Shown: positions 16,385-25,675, numbered from the stretch's first letter. The stretch: DNA of 64,000 nt from DASUAS01 sp963809795 (GCA_963809795.1 CAWELN010000020.1:1-64000), one strand, 5' to 3'. A program made the numbers and translations. Notes: generated from the sequence alone by a model not told the origin.

Positions 16385-17826
16385 CCGACACCCGCCCGGC
16401 CGCCACGCCCACGCCGGACGTCGACGCCGAGTCGCCACCGCCCACACCGTCCGTGCGCGACCGGCGCCGGTTCACCCTCGGCGTCGTCGGCGTCACCCTG
16501 TTCGCGCTTGCCGTACGCGTCGTGTGGGTGCTCGCGGCGCGTCGCAACTTCCCGCTCAAGGGCGACGACTACTACTACCACTGGCAGGCGAACGCGCTCG
16601 CCGACGGCCTCGGGTTCCTCAACCCGTTCTCGTGGAAGGCACTCGGGCGCATCGACCCGAGCGCGGCGCACCCACCGCTGTACTCGATGTACCTCGCGGT
16701 GATCTCGTGGTTCGGCGGCACGACGCCACTCGCCCACCGGCTGGCGTCGTGCGTGCTCGGGGCGGCCGCGATCGGCGTGGTCGCGCTGGTGGCGCGCCGC
16801 ATCGCCGGCGAGCGGGCCGGGATCATCGCGGGCCTGCTCGGCGCGGTGTACCCCATGCTCTGGATCAACGACGGCATGCTCATCTCCGAGTCGATGTACG
16901 TGCTCGTCATCGCCCTGGTGCTGCTCGCGGCGTACCGGCTCTGGAGCAGCCGCAGCCGGCTCGACGCGGTGTTCCTCGGCGCCACCATCGGCCTCGCGTG
17001 CCTGACCCGGCCCGAGGCGATCATGCTCGTGCCCTTCATCGGCCTGCCGTTCCTCTTCCTCGGCGGCGGCTGGCGACGGCGCCTCCTCCCTGCCTTCCTC
17101 GTGGCGCTCACCTGCCTCGTCGTCATCCTCCCGTGGTGGGTCCGCAACCTCACGACGTTCGAGGACCCGGTGTTCCTCGCCACCGGCCACGGGAGCGTGC
17201 TCCAGATCGCCAACTGCGACGACACCTACCACGGCGCCCTGCTCGGCTACTGGGACATCAACTGCCTCACCGCCGACCGGCCGCCGGCCACCGCCGAGCA
17301 GCGGAAGCTGCAGCGGAGCACCAAGGTGCCCGGGCTCGTGTACCTGATCGCCCAGGACCCGCGCGACGAGTCGATCCCCGACGCCACCGCGCGCGACAAG
17401 GCCCTCCACTACATCAAGGACCACCTGACGCGTGCCCCGATCGTGGCGCTGGCGCGGGTCGGCCGGGTGTGGGGCGTCTACCGCGTCAGCCAGGAGGTGA
17501 GCCTCGACACCTTCTTCGAACGGCGCGGCAAGTGGCCGTCGTGGGCGGGGACGTGGATGTACTACGGCCTGGTCGCGTTGTCGGTGTACGCGCTCGTGGT
17601 GATGCGCAAGCGCCGGGTGCCCATCTCGCCCATGATCGCCATCGTGGCGATGGTGACCGTCACCGCCGCCATCTCGATCGGCATCACCCGGTACCGGGTC
17701 GGCGCCGACGTGATGCTCGTCGTCCTGGGCGGCGTCGGGGTGGACGCGCTGTGGCGTCGCTTCGAAGCGCGGCGGCGCGGCCGCCGGCCCGTCCCGCGCC
17801 CCGAGAGTGAGCTCGTGGCGCCGTGA
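16381..17826 (+). CDS. GT-C membrane glycosyltransferase, paralogue 3 of tandem set
   Basis: A 481-residue paralogue with GDDYYYHWQANALADGLGF, AHPPLYSMYLAV, YPMLWINDGMLISESMY, a CDDTYHGALLGYW loop and GITRYRVGADV at the end. It carries an extra ~30-residue insertion after the CDDTYHG loop compared with paralogues 1 and 2, which may alter acceptor choice. The GTG start overlaps the preceding stop (GTGA); the frame is open far upstream, but that part is antisense-like low-complexity sequence. Confidence 0.8.
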   Translation: MTDTRPAATPTPDVDAESPPPTPSVRDRRRFTLGVVGVTLFALAVRVVWVLAARRNFPLKGDDYYYHWQANALADGLGFLNPFSWKALGRIDPSAAHPPLYSMYLAVISWFGGTTPLAHRLASCVLGAAAIGVVALVARRIAGERAGIIAGLLGAVYPMLWINDGMLISESMYVLVIALVLLAAYRLWSSRSRLDAVFLGATIGLACLTRPEAIMLVPFIGLPFLFLGGGWRRRLLPAFLVALTCLVVILPWWVRNLTTFEDPVFLATGHGSVLQIANCDDTYHGALLGYWDINCLTADRPPATAEQRKLQRSTKVPGLVYLIAQDPRDESIPDATARDKALHYIKDHLTRAPIVALARVGRVWGVYRVSQEVSLDTFFERRGKWPSWAGTWMYYGLVALSVYALVVMRKRRVPISPMIAIVAMVTVTAAISIGITRYRVGADVMLVVLGGVGVDALWRRFEARRRGRRPVPRPESELVAP

Positions 17827-19580
17827 CCGAGGTGCTCACCGCGCCGGCGCCGCTCGCGCCGGAGCCGGCACCGGCGCCGCTGACGGTCCGGAGGGTCGGG
17901 ACCGAGACGCTGATCGCGCTCGCGGTGGGGCTCGTGGCGGCCATCGCGGTGACGTGGCCGCTGGTCACGAAGCTCGGTCACATCGGGCACGACCCCTTCG
18001 ACCCGCGGTTCCAGGCGTGGACGATCGACTGGGTGCAGCACAAGCTCGGCTCACCGGGATCGTTGTTCGACGCCAACATCTTCGCCCCCGAGCCGCACAC
18101 CCTCGCCTACTCCGACTCCCTGCTCGGGATCGCCATCCCGCTGCTCCCGCTGCGCTGGTTGGGCGTCTCCCCCATCGGGCAGCTCAACATCGGCCTCCTC
18201 CTCGGGATGGCGACCTCGGCCGCGGCCGGGTACCTCTTCGGGCGGGTGGTGACGCGGTCGATCACCGTCGGCGCGCTCACCGCCGCCGCGTTCGCCTTCG
18301 GCCCGTTCGGCTCCGTCTCCTCGGGCGCGTTGCACGCCACCGCGCACGCGGGGGTCGGCGTGGCCGCGGCCGCGGCGTGGTGGCTGGCCGACCGGGCGGA
18401 GTCCCCGGCGCGCCGGTCGCTGCTCGCACCCGCGGCGCTCATGGCCGCGGCCATCGTCTGGCAGGCGTCGGTGTCGTTCTACCCCGGCGCGTACGCGTTC
18501 GGCGCCGCCCTGGTCGTGCTCGCGGTGCGGTGGCGTGCGCTCGGGCGGCGCGGCTGGTCGTGGGCGCTCGGGGCCATGGCGGTGGCAGGGCTGTGCACGC
18601 TGGTGATGGCGGTGCCCTACCTCCAGGTGCGCGACGAGCAGCCCGGCTTCCGCCGCTCGCTCGCCGACCTCCCGGCACTGAGCGCCGACTTCGGCAGCAC
18701 CGATCCGCGCCTCTCGCTCTGGGGCTCGCTGCTCGGCAAGGGGTCGGGGTGGCCGATCTACGGCGAGCCGGCGTTCCCGGGGATCGTGCTCCTCGTGCTG
18801 GCGCCGGTGGGGCTGGTCAGCGCGTGGCTCGCGCGCGGTCGCGAGCGACTGGCCGCGATCGCCGGCGCCGCGCTGGTGCTCGTGGGCGCCGCGCTCGCCA
18901 TCGGTGCGGGTCCGACGGGCTGGCGCCGCTTCGCGCCCTACCGGCTCCTCTTCGAGTACGTGCCGGGATGGGAGGCGTTGCGGGCGACGGGAAGGGCGTG
19001 GGTGGTCGGGCTCCTCGGCGTGGGCCTGCTCGCCGGCTTCGGTGCGCGTGCCGTGGCCCGCGCGATCGCGCGCGCGACGCACGGCCGCATGCGCGTCGTC
19101 GCGGCCGCGGTGGCGACCGTCGCGGTGATCGGGGTGCTGGTCGAGGGGTATGCACCGTGGACCGGACGACCCGACATCCGGGTGTCGGCGGTCGACGAGA
19201 AGCTCGCCGAGCTCACCACCCCGGGCGGAGTGCTGTACCTCCCCGCGCTGGAGTCCGGCAGCGCCGCCGCCGCCGCGCTCACCGGCTTCCGCCAGGCGGA
19301 GAACGTCTACGGCACCACCGCGCACCACCGTCGCACGCCGAACGGGTACTCCGGGTTCTTCCCGCCGTCGTGGGTCGCGCTGTCGGCGGCCATGCGATCG
19401 CTCCCCGACGCCGATGCGCTGCAACGCCTCCGCGATCTCGGCGTCCGCTACGTCGTGGTGCGGGACTGGGCCCGGGGCGGCAGCTGGGCCAAGCTCCTCG
19501 ACCCCGCGCAAGCGCGCCCCCTGCGGCTCGTCGGCCGCTACGGTGGCGATCTCCTCTACGAGGTCCCGCCGACGCAGTGA
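17823..19580 (+). CDS. Polytopic membrane protein, GT-C/YfhO-like
   Basis: A 585-residue protein with about eleven predicted membrane helices and a C-terminal soluble domain of ~130 residues. The first loop (GHDPFDPRFQAWTIDW) has the acidic cluster expected of a GT-C enzyme, but the family is different from its neighbours. It is probably another lipid-linked sugar transferase or a glycan-assembly factor in the same operon. The start overlaps the previous stop by 4 bases. The product cannot be named more precisely. Confidence 0.65.
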   Translation: MTEVLTAPAPLAPEPAPAPLTVRRVGTETLIALAVGLVAAIAVTWPLVTKLGHIGHDPFDPRFQAWTIDWVQHKLGSPGSLFDANIFAPEPHTLAYSDSLLGIAIPLLPLRWLGVSPIGQLNIGLLLGMATSAAAGYLFGRVVTRSITVGALTAAAFAFGPFGSVSSGALHATAHAGVGVAAAAAWWLADRAESPARRSLLAPAALMAAAIVWQASVSFYPGAYAFGAALVVLAVRWRALGRRGWSWALGAMAVAGLCTLVMAVPYLQVRDEQPGFRRSLADLPALSADFGSTDPRLSLWGSLLGKGSGWPIYGEPAFPGIVLLVLAPVGLVSAWLARGRERLAAIAGAALVLVGAALAIGAGPTGWRRFAPYRLLFEYVPGWEALRATGRAWVVGLLGVGLLAGFGARAVARAIARATHGRMRVVAAAVATVAVIGVLVEGYAPWTGRPDIRVSAVDEKLAELTTPGGVLYLPALESGSAAAAALTGFRQAENVYGTTAHHRRTPNGYSGFFPPSWVALSAAMRSLPDADALQRLRDLGVRYVVVRDWARGGSWAKLLDPAQARPLRLVGRYGGDLLYEVPPTQ

Positions 19581-19587
19581 CGCACCG

Positions 19588-20334
19588 ATGATCCCACCCC
19601 GAACGCTCGTGATCATCCCCGCGTACAACGAGGAGGCCTCGCTGCCCGCGGTGTTGAAGGAGCTGGCGGAGCAGACGCCGGAGTACGACGTGCTCGTGGT
19701 GTCCGACGGCTCCACCGACCGCACCGCGGAGATCTCGCGCGAGGCCGGCGCGCACGTGGCGGTGCTGCCCTTCAACCTGGGGATCGGCGGCGCGCTGCGT
19801 ACCGGCTTCTCGTTCGCGGTGCGCCACGACTACGAGCGCGCGGCGCAGTTCGACGCCGACGGCCAGCACGACCCGCTCGCGCTCGACGCGCTCCTCGCCG
19901 GCATCGACGCCGGCGCCGACATGGTGATCGGCAGCCGGTTCACGACCGGCGGGGCGGTCACCTACGAGGTGAGTGGGATCCGCCGCCGCGCGATGCGCCT
20001 CCTCGAGCGGCTGGTGAGCGTCCTGGTGAAGCAGCAGTTCACCGACACCAGCTCGGGCTTCCGCGCCTTCTCACGCCCGATGCTCGAGCACTTCGCGGTC
20101 AACTACCCGGTCGAGTACATGGACTCGGTCGAGGCGCTGGTGCAGGCCTGCAACGCCGGCTACCGCGTCGAGGAGGTGCCCGCCAACATGCGCGGCCGCA
20201 CCGGCGGCGCGCCGTCGACGCGACGGTTCAAGCTCGTCTACTACTACGTGCGCCTCCTCGTGGTGCTCGTGGTCTCCACCACGAGCCGGGGCCAACGGGC
20301 CCGCCGCGTCGCCCGCCGGAGCCAGGACTCGTGA
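19588..20334 (+). CDS. GT2 glycosyltransferase, polyprenyl-phosphate sugar synthase-like
   Basis: A 248-residue GT-A fold enzyme: LVIIPAYNEE (residues 5-15), VVSDGSTDRT, and the metal-binding FDADGQHDP, followed by the DPM1-like GSRF and SGFRAFSR segments. It likely charges a polyprenyl phosphate with a sugar from a nucleotide donor on the cytoplasmic side. That would produce the donor used by the GT-C enzymes upstream. The adjacent DUF2304 gene is a common partner of such GT2 genes. Confidence 0.85.
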   Translation: MIPPRTLVIIPAYNEEASLPAVLKELAEQTPEYDVLVVSDGSTDRTAEISREAGAHVAVLPFNLGIGGALRTGFSFAVRHDYERAAQFDADGQHDPLALDALLAGIDAGADMVIGSRFTTGGAVTYEVSGIRRRAMRLLERLVSVLVKQQFTDTSSGFRAFSRPMLEHFAVNYPVEYMDSVEALVQACNAGYRVEEVPANMRGRTGGAPSTRRFKLVYYYVRLLVVLVVSTTSRGQRARRVARRSQDS

Positions 20335-20723
20335 CGCCCGTCGTCGCGGGCATGAGCACCGCCGCGCACGTCCTCGTGATCGTGCTGGCGGCCGCGGTCA
20401 TCGCCTTCATCGTGCACCTGGTGCGCAGCCGCCGATTGCGGGCCAAGTACTCGGTGCTGTGGTTCTCGATCGGCCTCGGCCTCGCGGTGCTCGCGATCTT
20501 CCCCGACCTCCTGGTGGAGGTCTCCGACCTGTTCGGGATCAGCTACCCGCCCGCCACGTTCATGCTGCTGGCGCTCAGCTTCCTGCTGATCCTGGTGTTG
20601 CACTTCTCGTGGGAGCTCTCCCGGCTCGAGGACCGCACCCGGGCCCTCGCCGAGGAGCACGCGCTGCTGCGGCAGGAGGTCGAGGAGCGGCTGCACCCGC
20701 CGTCGGGGGGCGCGTCGGCCTGA
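20331..20723 (+). CDS. DUF2304 small membrane protein
   Basis: A 130-residue protein with three hydrophobic helices, an IVHLVRSRRLRAKYSVLWF segment and a C-terminal charged coiled coil (SRLEDRTRALAEEHALLRQEVEE). DUF2304 proteins sit next to GT2 polyprenyl-sugar synthases and may help flip or position the lipid-linked sugar; the activity is unproven. The GTG overlaps the GT2 stop (GTGA). It is the last gene of the operon starting at 13680. Confidence 0.8.
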   Translation: MTPVVAGMSTAAHVLVIVLAAAVIAFIVHLVRSRRLRAKYSVLWFSIGLGLAVLAIFPDLLVEVSDLFGISYPPATFMLLALSFLLILVLHFSWELSRLEDRTRALAEEHALLRQEVEERLHPPSGGASA

Positions 20724-20730
20724 GGTCGCG

Positions 20731-21471
20731 TCAGCCGGCGTCGGGGCGTGCCGACACCGGCCGCGCCGCCACGATCAGGCCCCCGGCTGCGTACGGCCGC
20801 CCCAGCCGGGCCAGCAGCCGCTCGATGCCCAACACCATGCGGGCGCCGGTCGCGAGCATGCGACTGCGGGCATCGGTGCCGGACGACTTCACGTCCTGGA
20901 TGTAGACCTCGTGCTCGAACGGCTCCCACCGATGGCGGGTGAGCAGCGCGTCGAGCGTCCGGCACGTGTACGACACCACGTGGTCGGGGTGGTTGACCTC
21001 GACGTTCGCGAGCAGGCCTGCGGTGTTCACCAAGCCGATGGCGTTCGGGGTGGTGACGATCAGCACGCCGTCGTCGGCGAGGAGCTCGTGCAGGCCGTCG
21101 AGGAACGAACCGGGGTCGTCGAGGTGCTCGATGACCTCGCCGGCGACCACCACGTCGGCCGGGGGAAGCCCGAGGGCACGCACCGCCTCGACGTCGCGGC
21201 AGTCGACCGCGTGCGCCACGTAGCCGCGGGCACGCGCCCGCTCGACCCCGGCCTGGTCGAGGTCGAGACCGATCAGCTCACCCGCCGCGGTGGCCAGGTG
21301 CTCGTGCAACCATGCGCCCGACTGCAGGTTCAGCTCCTGGCAGCCGGCGTCGGCGAACCCGACGTGCACCACCCGAAGGCCACGGCAGCGCTCCCGCAGG
21401 TACTCGAACCGGTCGACCAGCGTGGCCGGCGGGAGCGGGTGCACCATCTCGAGCTGGGTGTACTCCGTCAT
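20731..21471 (-). CDS. Class I SAM-dependent methyltransferase
   Basis: A 246-residue enzyme. It has a weak motif I (RVVHVGFADAGCQELN), the acidic LIGLDLDQAG loop, and AGEVIEHLDDPGSFL, VLIVTTPNAIGL typical of the UbiG/methyltransf_23 type. The start ATG at 21471 has GGAAGAG as SD. The frame is open upstream into the polysaccharide deacetylase, but the linker is low-complexity and includes a hairpin, so I treat the two as separate genes. The substrate is unknown, probably a glycan. Confidence 0.8.
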   Translation of the reverse strand: MTEYTQLEMVHPLPPATLVDRFEYLRERCRGLRVVHVGFADAGCQELNLQSGAWLHEHLATAAGELIGLDLDQAGVERARARGYVAHAVDCRDVEAVRALGLPPADVVVAGEVIEHLDDPGSFLDGLHELLADDGVLIVTTPNAIGLVNTAGLLANVEVNHPDHVVSYTCRTLDALLTRHRWEPFEHEVYIQDVKSSGTDARSRMLATGARMVLGIERLLARLGRPYAAGGLIVAARPVSARPDAG

Positions 21472-22383
21472 GCTCTTCCGCTCTCGGCACTGACACGATG
21501 GCTCGCTCCCTGGCGGCCGGGGTACCCGGCCGCCGGGCGTTCGCTCGCATGTTGCGGGTCGGCGTCGACGCAGCATCGGCGGGTCGAGCGTCGCGAGGCG
21601 TTCGGCCAGGGGCGGTCCCGCCCGGCCGCGGAGCGCGGCCTCGATGCGGGCGAACGTCCGGCGGCGGTTGTACCAGAGCAGGCGACTGCCCACCGGTCCT
21701 GCTTCGGGCACCACCCAGAACGGCTCGCCGGGGTCGAAGTCGTAGGGGTGGCAGTACGTCCAGAGCACCTGGCCGGTGCCCGCGACCCGCCGAGCCGCCC
21801 GGCTCGACGACTCGGGGAGCGCCCGGAGGTAGACGCCGCCCAGGTACGGGAGCCCGACGCCGCCGACGCGGACCACCGGGCACGGCAGCTCGACGAGACC
21901 GTTGGGCCACCGGAACGGCGTGGCGGGCAGGCTCGGGTCGCCGAACAGCGGGTTGCGCGCCGGGAGCACGCTCGACGAGTACGTGAAGCCGGCCTCGCCG
22001 AGCACGTCGAGCGCCCAGCGCGACCCGGGCACGAGCGAGAAGATGGGCGCCCGGAACCCGAGGACCGGGCGGCCGGTGAGATCCTCGAGCAGCGCCTTGC
22101 CGCGAGTGACGTCGCCGCGCAGTTGCGCCTCGTCGAGGTCGGTGAGGGGGACGTGCCGCCAGCCGTGGAGCCCGATCTCGTGGCCCCGCCCCGCGACCTC
22201 GCGCACCAGGTCGGGCTGCGCGGCGGCGACCTCACCGACCACGAAGAACGTGCCCCGCACGTCGCGCGCGTCGAGGAAGTCGAGGACCTCGCGCGTCACC
22301 TGCGGATAGCGCACCTCGTGCGCGTCGGAAGGGCGATGGTCCTCGAGGTCGAGGGTGAAGGTGACCGGCTCCGCGGGACTCAT
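21468..22383 (-). CDS. Polysaccharide deacetylase (NodB-like, DUF3473-type C-terminus)
   Basis: A ~270-residue carbohydrate esterase 4 enzyme that removes acetyl from N-acetyl sugars. It has FTLDLEDH (the metal/catalytic Asp region), HEIGLHGWRHV (metal histidines), GFRAPIFSL and the C-terminal FDPGEPFWVVPEAG/LLWYNRRRTF block. The recognisable protein ends near 21,590. In the same frame no stop follows until the methyltransferase end; a one-base shift near 21,590 would instead end at TGA 21470-21468, overlapping the methyltransferase ATG like the other junctions. The true C-terminus is therefore unresolved. It starts 4 bases after the GNAT stop. Confidence 0.8.
21512..21534 (-). promoter_or_regulatory. 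Hairpin upstream of methyltransferase, homologue of 10596-10618
   Basis: Ten-base perfect stem (GGCGGCCGGG / CCCGGCCGCC) and a 3-base loop, 40 bases before the ATG at 21471 on the minus strand. Flanks match the other copy (GAACG before, GGAGCGAG after), while several stem pairs differ but stay paired. Confidence 0.55.
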
Positions 22384-22387
22384 CGGC

Positions 22388-23359
22388 TCAGTACGCGTCC
22401 ATGTCGAGGAACTCGAACGTGTCGAGGGCGAAGCGGTCGTGGTCGAAGCCGGGCGCGAGCCCCCGCAGGATCAGGTGCAGCGGCGACGGTTGGAGCCGAC
22501 GGGGCGGCTGGATGCCACGGAACGGCACGAGGGCGTTGAACCCCGCGTACACCGCGTACGGCGCGCGGTGGAAGCGGCACGCGGCGGTGATGATCGGCCC
22601 GGTCCGCAGCCCCACCGCGCGGCCCTCACGCGGCAGGAGCTTGAGGACGACCGCGGCCGGGATCCCCGCCCGCTTGTCGCGGGTGGTCACGGCCACGAGG
22701 TCGTCGGTCGCGTGGAGGACGTACGACGAGCCCGGGCACGCCAGCCGCCACCGCAGGTACTCAGTGGTGTACGAGTTCGTCCAGTCGCGCACCGGGAAGG
22801 CGTCGAGCCCGGCGGTCAGGCGCTCGAACTCGGGGCCGGCGAGGAAGTCGGCGTCGACCGCGTGGCTCTCGACCGCGACGCGCGTCGGCAACGGCACCGC
22901 CACCCGCACCGGCAGCGGTCCGGGGGTCTTCCAGCCCATGTACTTGACCACCGCGCCGATCGACTTGTCGTTGCAGACCCCCGTGGCGAACGTCCAGCCC
23001 GCCTCGGTCGCTTCGTCGTAGATCTCGAGGCCGAGCTTCCGGAACCAGCCCTGCCGTTGCGTACCCCGGCGCACGACCGCGTTGAGCGAGAACGCGGCCG
23101 GCACCACGCCGTCGGGCCCGCGGTATCGCTGCGGCACCATCGCGTAGTGCGCGACCCGCACGCCGTCGTCGTCGGCGCTGCGCTGGATGGCCGGCCCGTA
23201 CGGGTTCTCGTCGTAGAGCCAGTGGAGGTACGCGTCGCTGACGAAGCGGGCGCTCGGGAGCTCGAAGTCGAGGAGCGCGGTGTTGCGGCGGTTGTCGTCG
23301 GCGCCGTCGCCCCGGCCGACCCGCGCGCCCGCGTCGGCACCCCCCTGAGCGGCTCCCAT
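22388..23359 (-). CDS. GNAT-family N-acetyltransferase
   Basis: A 323-residue protein with a GNAT-like N-terminal half (residues ~25-160; VAHYAMVPQRYRGPDGVV, RRGTQRQGWFRKLGLEIYDEA gives the CoA pyrophosphate loop, FATGVCNDKSIGAVVKYMGW). A less conserved second GNAT-like half (RDWTNSYTTEYLRWRL onward) follows. Such proteins acylate amino-sugars in surface glycan loci, which fits the context. The ATG at 23359 has TACGCT 7 bases upstream (leaderless). Confidence 0.72.
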   Translation of the reverse strand: MGAAQGGADAGARVGRGDGADDNRRNTALLDFELPSARFVSDAYLHWLYDENPYGPAIQRSADDDGVRVAHYAMVPQRYRGPDGVVPAAFSLNAVVRRGTQRQGWFRKLGLEIYDEATEAGWTFATGVCNDKSIGAVVKYMGWKTPGPLPVRVAVPLPTRVAVESHAVDADFLAGPEFERLTAGLDAFPVRDWTNSYTTEYLRWRLACPGSSYVLHATDDLVAVTTRDKRAGIPAAVVLKLLPREGRAVGLRTGPIITAACRFHRAPYAVYAGFNALVPFRGIQPPRRLQPSPLHLILRGLAPGFDHDRFALDTFEFLDMDAY

Positions 23360-23366
23360 CGCCCGC

Positions 23367-23393
23367 AGCGTACCTGCGCGCCCCGCCGGATCC
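23367..23393 (-). promoter_or_regulatory. Promoter GGATC-N16-TACGCT for GNAT gene
   Basis: Minus strand: GGATC (23393-23389), 16-base spacer, TACGCT (23372-23367), 7 bases, ATG. It is divergent from the similar promoter at 23418-23444. Confidence 0.5.
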
Positions 23394-23417
23394 GGGTTGG
23401 GGCCGGGGCGGGAGCCC

Positions 23418-23444
23418 GGTTCGCGGGAGGGCGCCGGGTACCCT
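23418..23444 (+). promoter_or_regulatory. Promoter GGTTC-N16-TACCCT for methyltransferase
   Basis: GGTTC (23418-23422), 16-base spacer, TACCCT (23439-23444), 6 bases, ATG at 23451. The whole 27-base stretch resembles the promoter at 31912-31937. Confidence 0.5.
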
Positions 23445-23450
23445 CGTCGG

Positions 23451-24188
23451 ATGCCCGAACCCACCGGCTTCAGCGGCGAGCAGCTCGCTCGGCTCTACCA
23501 GGAGCGGTTCACGCCCGAGGAGCTCGCGTTCAAGGAGGGCATGTGGAAGATCTTCTGTGAGGAGTTCTTCCAGCAGTACGTGGAGCTCACCGACACCGTC
23601 GTCGACCTCGGTGCCGGCACGTGCGAGTTCATCAACGCCATCCAGTGCGCCGACAAGATCGCGGTCGACCTGAACCCCGACGTCGAACGGGCGGTGCGCA
23701 ACGGCAAGGCGGTGATCGCGTCGAGCAGCTCGATGCCGCAGATCCCGAGCGGCTCGGTCGACGTCGTGTTCACGTCGAACTTCTTCGAGCACCTCCCGAA
23801 CAAGGCCGAGCTGGTGGCGACCCTGCACGAGTGCCACCGGATCCTCCGGCCCGACGGGCGGCTCATCGTCGTCATGCCCAACATCCGCTACCTGCCCGGC
23901 CGCTACTGGGACTACTTCGACCACCACCTCGCGCTCACGCACTACAGCCTGGTGGAGGCGATGACGCTCGCCGACTTCCGGCCCGAGATCGTGATCCCGC
24001 GCTTCCTGCCCTACACCATCAAGCACTCCCGCACACCGCGGTCGCTCGCGCTCGTGCGGCTCTACATGCGGTTCCCGCTCGCGTGGCGGGTCATGGGCAA
24101 GCAGATGTTCGTCGTCGGCCGCCGGGTCGAATCCGACGACACGGCGCGCCACGCGCCGGCGGCTCAGGCGCGGTCGTTCCGCACGTAG
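23451..24188 (+). CDS. Class I SAM-dependent methyltransferase
   Basis: A 245-residue methyltransferase: TVVDLGAGTCEFINAI (motif I, near residue 50), AVDLNPDVER, SVDVVFTSNFFEHLPN, RILRPDGRLIVVMPNIRYLPG. It belongs to the methyltransf_11-like enzymes of glycan clusters. It is monocistronic, leaderless, and its 3' end overlaps the convergent GT-C gene by 25 bases, an antisense arrangement that could limit simultaneous expression. Confidence 0.83.
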   Translation: MPEPTGFSGEQLARLYQERFTPEELAFKEGMWKIFCEEFFQQYVELTDTVVDLGAGTCEFINAIQCADKIAVDLNPDVERAVRNGKAVIASSSSMPQIPSGSVDVVFTSNFFEHLPNKAELVATLHECHRILRPDGRLIVVMPNIRYLPGRYWDYFDHHLALTHYSLVEAMTLADFRPEIVIPRFLPYTIKHSRTPRSLALVRLYMRFPLAWRVMGKQMFVVGRRVESDDTARHAPAAQARSFRT

Positions 24189-25675
24189 ACGTCGACGTTG
24201 GTCGGGCCGTTGACACCGAGGCCGACGTCGGACGTGACCTTGGTGTAGTTGGCGGCGATCGCCCGCTCGATCCGCCGGGGGTCGGCCCGCTTGTTCGACA
24301 GCGAGCCCGGGAAGTTGAAGAACGTCCGGTCGACGTCGGTGAGCACGATCATCGCCGGGCGGCGCGACTCGATGACGCGGACCAGGCGGTCCTGGTTCAC
24401 GTAGTGCAGCGCGCGGGCCTCGTCGTCGGTGAGGTCCTCGTAGGAGAACAGCCCGAACGTGGCGCTGGGCACGAGGTCGCGACCCGACGCCAGCGTCGCC
24501 GGCTGGCCCCAGAGCGCCAACACCTCGTCGGACGGCTTCGTGTGGTCGCGCACGAACGCAGCGACGCGGTTGGCGGCGGCGATGCTCTCGGGTGAGTCGC
24601 GGTCGACGACGAACTCCCCCACCCCGGGGTGGACGACCGTCACCACGCCGAGCACGACGACGATGGCGACGCCGGCGAGCGCGGCGCCGCGGAACGCGGG
24701 CACGGTGCCGTCGGGCCCGAACAGCCGGCGCGAGATGAGGATCACCGGAATGGTGATGACCAGCGGGACGACCGCGGCCGCGTACTCGACCGGCGCGAAC
24801 TGGCCGGGCGTCAGCTGGCTGGCGAGGTAGATCACGGTGCCGACCGTGAGCAGGAGGTACGCGGGCTGCCGCTTCGCGTACTGCCGGACCTCGGCCGAGG
24901 TGGCGAGAGCGACGACCGCGCCGCCGACGAGGAGCACGTAGCCCCAGTACTCACCGAACCAGTCGGGGATCCGGGTGGTCACGATGGTGTCGAGGCGGGT
25001 GCCGGTGTCGGCGCCGTGCCACAGCAACTGGTGGAACGTGCTCAGGTCGAAGCGCGCGGCGTGGACGTCGACGAGGACGAAGCCGGCCACGACGAGGGCG
25101 CCGACCGCGCTGATTCCCGCCACCCAGACGCGGGTTCGCCGGTCGGGCGCCCGCCAGAGCAGGTAGACGAGCACGATCGCGGCCAGCGGCAGGCCCGACG
25201 AGCGGCTCAGTGCCAGGCCCACCGCGGCTGCCGCGGCCAGGGGGAACATCAGCGTCCGGCGCCCGGGCGAGGTCAGGGTGAGCAGGAGGGCGGCGAGGAA
25301 GAACGCGACCAGCGCGTAGGTCTTGGTGAGGGTGAGGTTGTAGACCGCGGTCGGCGCCAGCAGGACGAGGAGGCCCACCGCGACCGCGGCCGCCCGGCCG
25401 GCTTCGCGCCACGCCACCCGCACCGACATCGCCACCGCGCCGGTCAGCAGCACCAGCGACACCAGACGGCCCAGGTACAAGCTGGGCTTCACGAGCTGGA
25501 CCAACCCGTAGAGGTACGGGAGCAGCGGCATCTGCGTGAACGAGAAGTCGCGGAACGGCAGCTCGCCGCGGTACACGAGCCGGGAGCTGTAGAGGTACCA
25601 GCCCTCGTCGGCGTTGAGGCGACCGCGCACCACGAAGAACGCGCCCAGCGCGGCGACGGCCACGACCGATCCCAC
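24164..25675 (-). CDS. GT39-like GT-C membrane glycosyltransferase
   Basis: A 503-residue membrane protein with about eleven helices. The first loop NADEGWYLYSSRLVYRGELPFRDF carries the acidic pair of GT-C enzymes, and a C-terminal soluble domain of ~140 residues (from ~RDSPESIAAANRVAAFVRDHT) faces outside. The donor is presumably a polyprenyl-phosphate sugar. The start is uncertain because the frame is open upstream into the acyltransferase with no stop, and GTG/ATG at 25675 is simply the first good candidate. It could be translated as a fusion; see findings. Confidence 0.72.
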   Translation of the reverse strand: MGSVVAVAALGAFFVVRGRLNADEGWYLYSSRLVYRGELPFRDFSFTQMPLLPYLYGLVQLVKPSLYLGRLVSLVLLTGAVAMSVRVAWREAGRAAAVAVGLLVLLAPTAVYNLTLTKTYALVAFFLAALLLTLTSPGRRTLMFPLAAAAAVGLALSRSSGLPLAAIVLVYLLWRAPDRRTRVWVAGISAVGALVVAGFVLVDVHAARFDLSTFHQLLWHGADTGTRLDTIVTTRIPDWFGEYWGYVLLVGGAVVALATSAEVRQYAKRQPAYLLLTVGTVIYLASQLTPGQFAPVEYAAAVVPLVITIPVILISRRLFGPDGTVPAFRGAALAGVAIVVVLGVVTVVHPGVGEFVVDRDSPESIAAANRVAAFVRDHTKPSDEVLALWGQPATLASGRDLVPSATFGLFSYEDLTDDEARALHYVNQDRLVRVIESRRPAMIVLTDVDRTFFNFPGSLSNKRADPRRIERAIAANYTKVTSDVGLGVNGPTNVDVYVRNDRA

